Positions 14,221 to 27,568 of a stretch of DNA of 64,000 bases are shown one piece after another (within the stretch, counting starts at the first letter, position 1; each line of letters opens with the position of its first letter). The translations under genes and the position numbers were made by a program. Location: NCBI GenBank assembly GCA_008360975.2, contig CM039211.1, forward strand, positions 2,163,295-2,227,294. The letters run 5' to 3'. The notes below the pieces were generated by a model. The model made no database searches and had not been told where the DNA came from. It was given only the letters and a program-made list of their open reading frames with translations. Source of the stretch: Lichenostomus cassidix. Lineage: Eukaryota; Chordata; Aves; Passeriformes; Meliphagidae.

Positions 14221-14280
14221 GCTGGGGCTGGATAAAATGATCCCTAAATGTCCCCTCTAAACTAAGCCATCCCATAGTTT
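14221..14280 (+). mobile_element. Possible degenerate CR1 3' tail
   Basis: GGGCTGGATAAAATGATCCC followed by TAAATGTCCCCTCTAAACTA and AGCCATCCCATAG parallels the last 60 bp of CR1 (a GGACTAGATGATCC-type stretch, a TTCCAAC-type stretch and a terminal CCATTCTATG). Several mismatches make this tentative. Confidence 0.33.
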
Positions 14281-15429
14281 GTTTTTTTTCCTGTGACACT
14301 TTTCTGCTTCTCCACTCACAAGTCCACAACCTGCCCCAGCTGTGATCCCCTGTTTGCTTCCCCAAAACTTTGGGAAAATGATTTGCCCTGGGAAGCCTGA
14401 GATGAGCTCCTGCTGCTGAGCCTCCAGGTGGTTTGCCAGGCTGTGGAGCATGAAGGTGCATTCTTTATTTAATTGTTTATTTAATCATTGATTGTCTGAG
14501 TAATGAGAAGGCTGAAACAATCAAGTGTTTACCAAGCAGTGTTGAACAATAGGAACATTGAGTACATTTCCAATTTATAACACCACCTGAGATTTCCTTG
14601 CCTTTTAACAAAACTTATCACAAATCTCAGCATAAAATAAAGCATTTATCAACCCTTTTTTCCCCTGCCCTCAAAGAATGCTGAATTGCACAGGTGAAAT
14701 AAAACATGTATTTGACTTTGAGATTGTACTGAAACATGGTATTACTCTGACCTTCCTTTGCACTTGCTGCCAAGAAGAGAAATTGCATGCAAAGAAGAAA
14801 ACTTCTAGAAAACTTTATTGCTGCAGAAGTTTAATTCCATGTAAACAGGAAATGTTTTCACATAGGGACAGCAATATGTTTCTATGTTTACCATAAAGGC
14901 TCAGTGCATACAGTGGGCAGGACACAGATTTGCAGCTTGGGGAAAGCCAGTTCCTTCTGGCAGAGCCTGGAGGAGGAGATTTTATATCAGTGACCTTCAT
15001 TTATGGGTTGTTGCCTTGCATTCTGTGCAGTGAAATGTTCAGCATTTCTTGTATAAAGCTCTTCTACAACTATTATGTTAGAAAGAAAATTTTACATAAA
15101 CCACAAGCAACATGGGTCATCCTTGAGTATAGATATATGATGGTTTTTTTGGTATTAACAAAAACAAAACATTAGTAAACCACCTTGTTAAATGTTGAAC
15201 TGAAGACTGCAGTAACTAAATTGCAGAAGTAATTGCACATATAGGAGTAAAATATCTGCTACACTGAGGGTAACTGCACTTCTGTAGAATATCCCTTTAA
15301 TGAAGAATTAAAGAATATCCTTCAAAAATTAGTAGTAACCTGTTTTCTTCTTCTTGTTTGCGATTTTCCGGTTTTAATCTCCCCAAGCGTTTGCATTTCT
15401 GCCCTAGGTGTGTGAAACCTGTGATCAGA

Positions 15430-15639
15430 TCAAATACATCGTGGATCATCCAGTCCTGTCCTGGCTGAAGCAAACTCTGATCTCACACTGATGTTCACAG
15501 GACACTTCAGTGCAGCACCAACTTGTTCCACGAGATCCACAGCATTCTTGTGCTCAGACATGAGGCTGCTCTCAAGAGCCTCCGAGTCAGAACTGGTTTC
15601 TTTACCCTTTTTTTTTTTTTTCCAGGCAACAAAATTGTT
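15430..15639 (-). other. Unassigned coding-like segment in a CpG-enriched patch
   Basis: The minus strand is open for 69 codons from just after a TAA at 15640-15642 to a TGA at 15430-15432. The peptide has a five-Lys run from a poly(A) stretch, then a mixed segment with pieces such as SEHKNAVDLVEQVGAALKCP and a Met at residue 27. The + strand also has an attractive 28-codon piece (VCETCDQIKYIVDHPVLSWL) behind an AG at 15406-15407. The patch 15355-15700 has clearly more CpG than its surroundings. I recognise no family. A retropseudogene, an ancient conserved SINE-type repeat, a lone exon, or chance are all possible. Confidence 0.25.
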
Positions 15640-15700
15640 TTAAAACAAGCAGGGAAGTCAAAACTTTAGAAATCCCAAGCGACAGCCGATAAAAGAACTC

Positions 15701-18700
15701 ACAAGGCCTTCTGTGACAGGGACATTTTTCAAGGTGATTCTGGTGGCAACCAAAAAATTGTGTTGCCCTCATTGGTTTAGGTGTTTAATTCCCTTTAAAA
15801 ATCTGGCTTTCACCCACGTGTGTTATACTTAGGCATCAGAACACTTGCAGCTATTCTTTTTCAACTCACATTTTCTTCCTGAAGTTCTTTAGGGTACATA
15901 ACTCCTGTGAAACCCACACTTACCACAATTCACATGTTTTCCTTCCTGCTGGTCTTCCCCTTTTTGTTCTGTATCTTTCCTCTAGGAAAAGAGCGTGGCA
16001 AAAAAAGTTGGGTGCTGGATTTGAAGACCCTCACCTTTTTCATTGTTTAAGGAGCCAATAAATCATCAGATATTCAACCTTATTCTGTAGTAAATAAAGC
16101 TAAAAGCTCTGTTCCAAATTTCTCTCCCTCAGTGTCATCACAGTTGTCAGCAGCAGTAAGAGCAACCTGTCTTCACACAACTGAAATATTGTATATCAAA
16201 ACATACAATGCTAAAAATGGTGGATAAAAGACGATTAGCACACTTCAGATACAGCTGCTAAAAGTTTTAACTTGAGAAGTTTTCCAGCAGGAGCTCACAC
16301 TTGTCAGCATGAATTGCAGCTCTTTAACCTGTTTTGGTTTTTTTTTTTCAACTTTTCTAGGAATATGAGTAACAAAGTGGCCAGAGGAAAAGGAAATTTC
16401 TCACTTATGCCAAGTGGAATTAAACAGACCTTTTTTTAAAGTTTATTTTAATGGAAAGCCTGCCAGAATTGGTCTGTAGAGACCTCAGACTGGTGAGGGA
16501 GAGAGACATTAGGCTTTTTCTCATTCTGCTGTCATCTACTCAGGTTTCACTGTAGCATTAGAAGATAAAGCAACTGGAATAAACTTCAGTGCAAAGTGAA
16601 AAGAAGATGCAGCAGCTGGTAGCAGATTTGGACTCCTAGGCTATTCTCGTTGCTAAAAATCTCTTTAAAAGTATTTCTAGATGTACCAAAAGGTAATAAT
16701 GTCAGGATCAATCTCCCTGAAACTTCTGGGAAATAGAGGTTTCCTGACTGAAAGACCTGAGTTTATAATGGGAAAAGCAAAATAATGTCCACACAGTTCT
16801 CAGAAGCGAAATATACAATAGTAATTGTATAATGTATTCAGCAATAAACAGAACTTCTTCTGCTTAATTGTATCATTTAGAAATAGAAAATGGGCAAGTT
16901 TCAAACCCCAATCAGGAAGCTGAGCCTTAACAATAAGTTTAATCATAGAACTAGCAGGGTATGAATAACCTTGGGTGAGGGAGCCACGGTATCAGTTAAA
17001 CTGGAAAGAATGCAGTCACCACACTCATTAGGGAAAGCACTGAAAAATAAACACATTCTGGAGTTCAAAGTTACTAAGCAACTGCACTTTAAGGAAGAAG
17101 TATCAGACTATGCATTTCTCTTTGTGTGTCCTATTTATTGAATTCACTGCGAGATTATTGCTAAGCAATAAACCAACCTGGGAAATTTCATAGATATTCT
17201 CTCAGTTTTGTTGCTAGTGCTTTTTATTTGTCTGCAATACATTTCATTAACACTTGGCAAATGTTTGTTACACTAGAAAAGACAGTCTAGGGTAACTGTG
17301 GTGTCGAGTGGGCAAATTCCCTAAGGATGTGGAGCCTACAAAACTGCATGAGAAAGCACAAGATCCACACTTTCCCTCATGTCTCTAGCTGGCTAAAAAA
17401 AGGAAATGGAAATACCAATTACTGCTCCACCTGGCTCAGACAGCATGGTGGGAGTAATCCTTGGGGAGAGAGAAGATTTTTTTTTAAGGGAAAGAGAAAT
17501 TTGAATGAATCCAGAGCCACACTGTCTGACCCTGTGCTGAATGCCACTGAGCTGACCGAGAGCCTCACAAATGTTATGGATCAGTCAGAGCTGCTGTCAA
17601 AGCACTTTCCTTCTTTTTCCTCAGATGATTAAATCCCACAGGATGGACAGAGGAATGGTCTGACCACAGCTCAGCAGCAGCTCAAGGTGGAAGAAAGGGT
17701 AGGGATGTTAAAAGAGTTTTTCTGTGGGCTCAGGGAAGACTTTTGATTGTGGTTTCCACCGTTTTGTGGCTGAGTATAAAACTCATTACAACATGAAATC
17801 TCGTTCATTCCCTGCAGTCTGTAAGGAAAGCTTTCATCTGCAAGAGAGCAATCCTTCCCCACAACAGCTGCAGTTTTTCTGCTGTACAGATAATTTAGAG
17901 ACTCTCCCACAGACCCCACAGATCCCTCCTGGAGACTGAAGCTGTGTCTCCCAACCACCACTTGTGATCATATTTACATCTTTTTTACTGACCCACAGCT
18001 TCTTTAAGATCCACAGCTTATTTTGTTTAATGAACCATTTAATCACAGTGTGGTGAGGAAAGTTGAGGTAGATTTTGTATCATTTTAGGACACAGAAAGT
18101 CAGTTGTACGAAGAAGGACATTATGGGGTATTAAAGCACTGAATGGACCCCATTCATGTGACAGTTTAATTTTGTCACATGCCATGAGATGACATCCCAT
18201 TGGCCCCCTCTGCACTTTGGGAGGCTACTGATACTGTATAGCCTCAAACTGAAGGTTGGTAGAAAAATTATGTCATTTATTTTCCACCAGAAAAAACTGC
18301 TGTGACAGAAACTTCTTTGTTAAGCAAATCACAGCGCTTTTGATCTTTTTGTTTTCACAAAAAAATTACTGGAAAGTGTTAAAAAGTATCCACAGGCCCA
18401 TTTTTTTATATTTTAAATGTATGTTTTATTGATAATTTCAAAATAATTAGTTGCATTTGGATTTTCCTAGTGTTTCAAAGGGATTTGAATTCCAAATAAA
18501 GTGTTTTGCATTTATTAAAGTAAAATACTTATGTTGATCCAGTTTGGTCTTTCCAGACATGTGAAAGTATTCATGAGCTTGAAAACCAATTTTCTGACGA
18601 GGCATAACTAGAATTATGACCGAAATTATTAATTCATACACTATAATTAGCAAGATCCATAATCTTGTATAAAGCAGGGAATCTTTTCAGTTAGTCAGAG

Positions 18701-20719
18701 AACAAATACCCTGTGGTCATGTACGAATTTAGTACATTCAGAGTTAATTCAAAGTAAATTTACTTTCACAGGAAAGTAAAAGCTATTTCAGAGACAGTCC
18801 TTCTGGAGTGAAAAATCATCATTTTCAAAGTTCCTGCCTGCCACCAGGTTATATTCAAATACTGATAGTTACAAGAGGATGTAACCTGCAACTTCATTTG
18901 ATGTGCCTGGTATTGATTTCACCTTCAGTCTGGAAAAGCTAAGCTCCAAAGCAGGTGAAATGTACAGCACAAACAGATTTTGCATTGATTCCTACGTGCT
19001 TTACAGAAAGGAGCAAGCATTAGGATTCTTGTCTGACAGACACAAGAGGTGGTGAATTCAGTGAGTTTCATGGGCAAGGAGTTAGAAGGCTGGGAAACAG
19101 CTCTGGGAGGACCTGCTCTGGAAGCCCTGATGTTCCCATAAGAAATTGGCCATTTCTGGTGTTCTCATCAGAAATGAGAGCTGAGGAGCTGCTCAGAACA
19201 GCCTGTGTGGGTTTGGTACAGCAACCCAATAAAAATCCCAAAATGCAATATTTAAAGTTTTCAGAATGGATTAATTGCTGCTTATCACCTAGGCCCTGCT
19301 GAAGCAAAGAGCTTAAGCATCGTTGCTAATCCCTTTGACTTGAATGAGCTTTGAGTCTGTTGCTTTTTTGTATTCATACCCTTTATTGTAAGTGTTTTCT
19401 GATGCAAAGCAGAGCCCAAGTTGGTTGTTTCGCCTGCTTGCATACAAATGCTGTGGTTGTTGTTTTGTAGGGTTAGTTAGCAGATTCAGGAGCATGGAAC
19501 CTGCCCAAAGATCCCAAAGCAGCATCACATCACACTCCTTGCTGGCCAGCATCCCATGTACACAATATGTGACAGAGTGATCCTCCCAGGAATTTGGTGC
19601 TCTCAAACATCCCTTACTCTTTGGAGTATCACTCATCCTCTGGAATATCTTTGGAGAAACTGCATGGAAGGAACATCCTACCCAAACACAAAAATGTTCA
19701 TTGCTTTTTTCATGTGATTTACAAAAGCATAATGTAGGGGGTTGTGATTGTGATTGCTTCCACAGTAGAGTCCAGTGTAATATTTGCCTCACTGAAGAAA
19801 AATTCATCAGGTTAAGCTAAATGTTTAGTTAAGTCAGACAGTTAAAAGCAACAAAACAAAACCACACAAATCCACCCCTCCGTTTGTATACTTCCTATAG
19901 GATGTTTAGAAAGTATCTTCAAAAAGGATTCATAAGAAACTAAAATGTTAAGCTGAGCATTTCTGCAGGCCTACCACTATTTTATTTCACAGTCACAAAT
20001 ACTTGAGCACAAGAGATGAGGTTTTCTCTATTTAGAATGGACAGTTGCTCTGATTACACTCTCCTCTTAATAATTTTTGCCTCAGAAATGTTTAGTATGA
20101 AATGAGATCATCCCATACACACAGAAACACTAATGACTAATTTCAACACTTGAAGGAAGAAAATCTCAAATTAAAACATTGCACAAAGAGAAAATACTTT
20201 GGCAGTAGGTCTAAACTACAGCAATGTAATTACAAACATAGTCTTTTGGGGAAAAAACAACTTTTAATCAATATATGGCTTATGATCTGAATGTTTTTCC
20301 CATTATTTTCATTCCTAAGTGTTTACAAGGAAGTGAGAGCAAAAGTAAGAATGAGAGAGTTCTATCAGTAACCTTGGAAAATTAGACAACTCATGAATTT
20401 CACAAGTATTTCTTTCTACTTAAACGTGATGGAAAAGTACCAATTCCCAAAGATGTAGCAAAACCTAGAAACTGCTGTCTGAGTTGAAAAATTAGTGTTC
20501 TCATTTATACTAAAGTCCTAACTAAGTTGCCAGATCAGTGTGAGAGCTGTGTAGAAAGTAAATGATTAAGCTTATCCTGAGCCTTGAATAGAAGATTTGT
20601 CCATTTTTAAAGAATATGTCCCTGAAAGGATATGTTTGTACAAGGGGGCAAATAGCTTTGCACTTTTCTTTGGTTCCTCTAAAGAAAGTGTAAGTCAGTT
20701 GTGAGAAAATAGAACAAGA
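15701..20719. other. Intergenic, no gene seen
   Basis: AT-rich sequence. The longest frame is 164 codons on the minus strand at 19313-19807. Its composition is unremarkable and its length is expected once or twice by chance in a window this size. Confidence 0.6.
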
Positions 20720-21024
20720 GGAAGGAAGGAAGGAAGGAAGGAAGGAAGGAAGGAAGGAAGGAAGGAAGGAAGGAAGGAAGGAAGGAAGGAAGGAAGGAAG
20801 GAAGGAAGGAAGGAAGGAAGGAAGGAAGGAAGGAAGGAAGGAAGGAAAGGAAGGAAGGAAGGAAGGAAGGAAGGAAGAGAAAGAAAGGAAGGAAGGAAGG
20901 AAGGAAGGAAGGAAGAAAGGAAGGAAGGAAGGAAGGAAGGAAGGAAGGAAGGAAGGAAGGAAGGAAGGAAGGAAGGAAGGAAGGAAGGAAGGAAGGAAGG
21001 AAGGAGGGAAGGAAGGAAGGAAAA
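20720..21024. repeat. GGAA tetranucleotide microsatellite, about 305 bp
   Basis: About 75 GGAA units run nearly uninterrupted, with a few breaks (an extra A near 20847, AGAGAAAGAAA near 20876-20886, GAAAGG near 20912, GGGAA near 21005). The minus strand encodes Phe-Leu-Pro-Ser repeats over 113-117 codons, which are artefacts. The left edge follows AGAACAAGAG; the right edge is AAAATAACAC. Confidence 0.98.
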
Positions 21025-24000
21025 TAACACATTCATATGGGTGGATTTCTGCTCACCACTGGTGGTATTAACTATTTTTATACATTATTTATTCCTAGTT
21101 ATGTATTTACATTAAAGAAAATGGGGGCCTGATCTTAGGAATTTTGAAACTGATGCAAGCAAAGTCTTTCCCTTTTTGTTTTGCATTCACTGGGTTCATC
21201 TCATGGAGGATAGAAGAACAAATATGGGGAAATTGCCTTGATTATGAGCTCTTTCCCAGACCCTTTCCAACTTGTTTTAGGGGTTTGCATGCCCTTCTGG
21301 AGACAAGGGCTTGCAATAGCTCTCTGTAAGTGGAATTTTGTCACTGTTGTGACTACAAAAGTGCATCTCTTGCAGAACGGACAAAGGAAAAACCAACTCA
21401 GTGGCTTCAGCCATCCATACTTTGGCCAGTTTTATTGCAGTTTTTCTTTCAAAGCAAGTATCACCTAAGGATGTTGCAGTTTTGTTTGAAATGACTCAAG
21501 ATGCAGGTAGAAACTTTGGTGCAACTTTCAAAAGCTGACATTTATATTTAAATCAATCAGATGTGGCATGGGATTGCAAGTTCTGTGAAGATGTGTAATT
21601 TTTAGATAATTTTTAGGTACCCTTCAAACCTCTAAATACCTGCACCTTGATAAATACTAGCACTAGTTTTCAGGGACATCCTTCCAGGAAGTAATAAGCT
21701 CTCCTTGAAGAACAAAGCTAATTTCTGACATTTATTGCACATGCTTATTGTTGAAACAAATGGGTCATTTCAGGCTGTAGAGTGGGGAAAACAAAGAAGT
21801 TTGTAGGATTGCAGATTATGTAGAAAATAAAAACATATTTCAGAGGTGATTAAATATCTAAGCACTTGAACCCCACTATCAAATGCAAATGATTGAAATG
21901 TGTAAATTGCCATTTGTCCAAATTAAAACAATGTGGCAATACATGGAGAACATACAGAGTAAGTTTTATTTTTTAACTTTTGCAAGAAGAAGGGCTCAGA
22001 GTGATGTTTTTGCCCTGTGTAGGATGGAATACTAACTAAACAAACATCTCCAATAAATTGAGAACTCTATTCTGGCTCATCATTTTCGTGGGTCTGCAGT
22101 GACAGTCCTGAAGCTCTCAGGACATCTTGTCTCTCTGTAAACTTCTCCCCACATGAAGCTCAATGATTTATGGGTTTTGTATAGATTGTGTTCCAAACCT
22201 GCAAGCACCCAGAAGGAGTGATCATTTCCCACCTCACCCCTTACACCTGCAGAATTATTTTCACTTCAGTCACCGCTGTCACACAGCTGTAAGTCAGTAA
22301 AACACCTCCCTGTTGCCCTTCCAAAGCAAAAGGATTCCTCTCCCTTCTCTTCCTTCTCTGCCCAAGGCATGGGAATTTCCACTCAGCTCCCATCCTCAAG
22401 GGGCCACCCACCCCAAACTGCTGACAACTTTTACTGGATACTGTGCATTTCCCAAACTGGAATGGAGACACATTCTCTGACCTTTCATTTAGCTCTCCCA
22501 GCAGCTTTGTTCCCCTGACAATGCACAGTCCTGCCCCACTGGGTTCTGCAAGACTGGCTGTAAAACCAGTTTTAAGGGGTGGATGTTTACAAGTGGCCTT
22601 GCTTGCTCGCTCATTAACTCCTCAAACAGCCAGAATCCAGGAACTGACTATCACAGTTATGAGTTCAAAAATAAACAGTTGGGATTGTTATCCTGCTTTT
22701 CCCCCCTGCACCCCTGCTGCTTTCACCAAAAGCGTCGTGGAGCCGCAGTGTGAAGCCAGGAGCTGCCACATGCTGAATTCTGCATTCTGAGTGCTCCAGG
22801 ACGAGAAAAATAATGGTCCACATAGTTCAGGTAAAGCATAATATCCATGAACAGGAGTGGCATGGAAATGGGAACATACACACTGAAGTTCCTCAGGCAG
22901 CAGAGCATAAAAATCTCAGGGAACTCCAGGTAGGCAATGACTCTTTTGCCTCTCCAAATACATTAGGAGGCATCCAGCAACACATCCAACAGAACAACAG
23001 CCCTGCAGGTTCAGCTAAAGAAAAAAGGAAACGTGAAAATCGTCAAAAAGGGACCATAAAAGCTTAATGGAAGCACAATCCAGCAATAGCTATTAAATAT
23101 AGTGGAGGAGTCCTTGGAGGGGCAATTACTGGAGGTTGTGACTTTTCTGGGAAAGTACTTGTCCTTGGTTCTTATTTTAGGTATCCAGTGTTGAGGGACA
23201 TTTCCTTTATTACTCAAGTTATTTTTGTGCTTTTCTGCAGATTTTGAAAAGACAACACTGACACTGTTTGTTGCTGTCATAGCTAGGTTTTTTTTTTTAA
23301 ATTTCCACAAGCATCACTGCATCTACCATGATGATTTCTCTGCCCTGTCACTGCAAGTACACTAAATACAACACTTTTTCCCAAAAACAAGGGATGCCCA
23401 GCACTGCATATTTAATTCTCTCACCTCCTGTGGCAATAACCATCCTTATCCCTCAGAATAATTGGGAAGTCCCCATTTCTCTCCTCCCTTTTGCAACACT
23501 GGTCATACTTCACATCTGACTTCTTCATGTTTATCTGGGAAAATCAGTGTAGCAAACCTCACAGACAAGAACTGCCAGCTGTACAACAGCTTTGCTTCAC
23601 AACAAATCAAGTTGAATTTCCTTAGCATTTTTATTCTTACACATTTGGGGATTATTTAAAAGACTCCATGACATTTTTTGGTACACGTTACAGGGAGTAT
23701 TTCCTCCTGCTTGCAGGGGGAGTGTGGCCAGAGCTCATCCCTTTGCTTCTTGCTGGCAGTCTCCACTCCCCACAGTCTGGAGAAAAGCAGTTTGAGAGGC
23801 TACTGTGGAGTTCAGTCCAATCAGACTAGGTATTTATTGTGATCCTACTAATTTGCTCTGCCAGGAAGGTCAAGTGAGCAGCTTTACAAAGAGCTGTGTG
23901 ACAGAGCAACTGTCAGGAAAAAACAATCTGTCTGGTGGTGGTGGTGACTTCTGCTGAGTGGAGCCCTGGAACCAGTGGAAAGGGGAAGGACCTGAGAGCT

Positions 24001-27000
24001 GGATTAAATAGAGTGGCAAAATAAGCAAATTAAGTGGCAAAATAACCAAGTTAGGTGTCTTATAGAGTGAAGGCTTCAGCATTTCCCATACACTCACATT
24101 TAGAAATATTGAGCGTAAAGCCAGAGAGATGTACAGATTCCTTCTGAGCGTCTCATCAAAGATAAGGATAAGGACAGACTTGTGGAATTGTGTCCCAGGC
24201 AAGTAGAGAGGGTCTGGGTATTTCAGCACAACATGTGCATTCCATCCTCTGTGCTAACCTGTGGTGTGTGCAGTATTGGTGCCCAACTGTATACTGACAC
24301 GAAAATTCTCTTGCCTGACAAACAGAACAGAAATAAATCCCACATCTAAAGTTATGTTAACTCCTATGCTCAGTGGCCTTTTGCCCACTTTTATTTATTT
24401 TTTTTATCTGCTGTGAACGTGGTAATCAAGTTTAACACTTTGTATTTGCGCTTTTTGCGTTTCCTGAGAATATGAGGGAAAATGCACCAGCTGAACGACC
24501 TAAAAGAGTAAGCCATTCAATTTATCTGCCAGGGACAAGGTCAAAGAATCCTTCTCACACTTCTTTTAGTTTTCAGAGGGATTAATTATTTATATTTTTT
24601 CACATTCCTGTAAGCAGAGAGTAGGAGCACTCCCACAATTAATGAAAAGAGCATGAAGAAATACCCAAAAGCCAGACAGAGAGCAAGCTCCAGTTTTGAC
24701 TTTGACTTGACAACCCTGCTCAAGTTAACAGGAAACACTGAAAAACCTTCTCACAAACCTTATTGTCCTTTGATAAACCTACATATACATAAACACAGGG
24801 AAAACTTCACCACCCTTCATATAGGTGCAGCTTCATGGTTCCAAAACTAGCTGTGTGGAGCAAGCATACTCCCCAAAGGACAGAAACAAAATTCGTATGC
24901 TGTGATCACAAATTGTCTGGTGGCTCAGAAAAAAAACCCCTTTGCTGCAGAACTCTTTGTTTCAGCCTTGCTCCCTCGTTGAGACACCCAGGCATGGGAA
25001 ACTGCGATTAAAACCCTCCCTGCCAGCGCACTGTGGGAAGAGTCCTTTCAGCTGCTGCCATGGCTACAAGATATAAGCCAAGGTCATTGTTTGTTATGAT
25101 TGTAGCTGTGCTGAGCCTGTTGTGCTGTTTTGTTTGGTTTGTTTTTTTTAAATCGACAGCTGTTGCATATCAGGGAAATTAAATCATGTTTGAGGCAGAT
25201 ATGAAGTGTAGGATTTTTCTAATTCAGGTGAGTCATGCTGATATTTCTGTCTTCCCCTGCGGTGCATTCTCTGATCTCCATTAGTACCACACTTTAAACA
25301 CAGAATAAGACACCTAATTGCCCCGTGCCACAGAAAGGGTATCAGAATATGTAACTTCACATTAATAGTTTGAAATAAACTAGTAGTTACAGAAGCGAGT
25401 TAAGTCTGCATGCTTGCAAACTTCGACATTTTACAGATGCATTTTCTAAAACTAATGACATTGCTGGCAATCTGTACTTGTGCTTTATTTAAGTCGTATT
25501 ATCCTCTGAATTAATCAGATTTATCAGATTTATTCTGCGTGGATTTAGTATCAGTCACTCACAAGCAACTTCAAAAACAAGATCAACAAGGAGATATGGT
25601 GTAGAAAATAAAGACCCCTCTCTTCATAACTGCAAGGTCGATTTAGATATTTTTGTGGATACCAATAATTTAAAGAAGTTACTTTTATGTACCTGGACTA
25701 TAAGCAAATCTGTTACACTCTTTAAATGAGACCTCTGTACTTAGGATCACTTGCATACATATGGAAAGTGAAATCATATCATGGCATGCAAGAAGCTGGT
25801 CCAAAGCTCTCTTCTTGTTTTTTCAGGTCAACCACAGAGGTAAACCCAATTGCTAAAGTAACTCAAAGCCAATCCAGGATTGCTTTATTGTGTATGAACT
25901 GGAATTATTTCCACAAGTGACTAAATGCAGGTCAGAATTGCTGCAGCAGTGTGGCAGGGTTTTGATACAGAGCAGAAGCCAAGGCAGTAAATGTGACATG
26001 GTGTGATACTGGATAAGAGTAATTTCTCTGGGGTAGCTTTCCCTTAGCACAACACAGAGACCTAAAATGCGAAAGGCACAACAGGTAATGTTTTGCATTT
26101 TATTTACTTCCTATTTTTAAAAGCCACTTGTTTAGTGTAACTCTCTAAAATGGATAACAATGGTTATGACAGGTATTCATCACAAAAGAGAAATATTGCC
26201 AAGATGTGTATTTCCCTGCAGGAAACTTTCCATACTTCTGTATTTTCCTTTCAAAAATGGTGTAAAACACAGCGCCTCGCATCTCTAGATGAAATATGAG
26301 TAGTCTCCAAACATCCACTTCCTTTCAAAAAAAAGTTATATATATACACACATATAATCCAAACTGTGCTTATCTTCCATTTCATGCAGGCAGTCATGTA
26401 ATACGTGTTGTTAAATGCATCCATGACCTCAGTTAAACCTTACAGGGCATGCTCTTATTTTCCACCATTTCCTTTCTGACAGAGTTGACACCAAGCCAAG
26501 GGAACAGAGAGAATCCCTATCTTGATGTCTAAAGGAATAATTAAGGGCATTGCTTTTCCGGGGCCGAATCATCCAGTTTCAGAAAAGCATATGGAATAAA
26601 GCACTTCAGAAAGGATCACTGAGCTAATTATCTCTTTGCTTTCAAGCCTTAGCATATTGCAGTATTTCTGAATGTAAACAGACTGAAGGTTTGTTAATAG
26701 GGAGAATACTGGATGACAAATTCTTGGGTAAAATTATTTACAGGAAGATAGGAAATGAGTCAGGATTCTCAGGAAAAAATAGCTATCTTACAGGCGTCCG
26801 AAAAAATGTCCAAAGGGTTTTTTTAGATGGAGAAAGGAAGGGGAAATGTATCAATAGGAGTTACAAATCACAAATTCCTAACTTCCTTCTTAGCTGCATA
26901 CCAACTATGTCTTAAACTTCTAGTACTAGGCACCAATGGGAAAAAGAGAGAGATTGTTTGGCTTTATTCTGTATATTAAAGACTCCTTGATGCAGGCACC

Positions 27001-27568
27001 AAATAGAACTTGAATAAGTAATTTGCTCTGCTTCTAGAATTCTTTGGAAATATCAATAGCACTGCACAGAAAAGGTTTCTGAAGGCTGCTTCAGGAGCTT
27101 TTGATATGCAATGCAGAATGCATTTTCATATGCTAAGCAGAATAACAGAATAATTAGCATGTGGTGTCTACAGTTTTGCACGGTCAGAAGAATCCAAAAT
27201 GTTCATGGGAAGAATAAGGAAGGTATCAGAGCAGACAATCCCTATGTGACATTATTTAAACTTTGGTATTTAAAAAATAAAAAAGGCTTTCTAATTGAGT
27301 AAAATAAGATTTCAATAGCGTCATGCAGTACATTCTTTGGGGATGACTTGCCATTTGCATGCAGCAGCACATGAGACGTTTGTCATTCTGCATTCTCAAC
27401 TCTCTCCCTTGCATTGGTACCCAAAAATACTAAAGGGTCTGTCAGAATCCTTCTAGGATCAAATGACAAAAGTTGCATTCCACTTAGAAATTTGAGGTGG
27501 ATGAAGAGCAGGGGACTGGTGTGGATACTTTTTGCTTTGCTAACCAATTGAGAAGAATTCTCACGTGT
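21025..27568. other. Intergenic, no gene seen
   Basis: The segment 22.2-22.8 kb is slightly more GC-rich, with weak frames on both strands. A CTTGCAGGGGGAGTG string at 23710-23724 loosely recalls a CTCF core but is a poor match. Nothing else stands out. Confidence 0.55.
24012..24053 (+). repeat. Two-copy 21-bp tandem repeat
   Basis: AGTGGCAAAATAAGCAAATTA-type units occur twice in tandem, with two mismatches between copies. This is a simple local duplication. Confidence 0.85.

Larger units (their letters stand above)
8371..15354. other. Intergenic, no gene seen
   Basis: Only minor local repeats are present (a CCCTT run at 9051-9069 and the short duplications listed). Frames of 60-111 codons are scattered and have no recognisable domain. 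Confidence 0.6.

Noticed and set aside
19313..19807. 164-codon minus-strand frame
   Set aside because: No domain, no repeat match and no splice or promoter context. A frame this long is expected about once or twice by chance in 64 kb.
20679..21036. Phe-Leu-Pro-Ser repeat proteins of 113-117 codons on the minus strand
   Set aside because: Pure translation of the GGAA microsatellite.
23710..23724. CTCF-like core CTTGCAGGGGGAGTG
   Set aside because: Several mismatches to the CTCF consensus.
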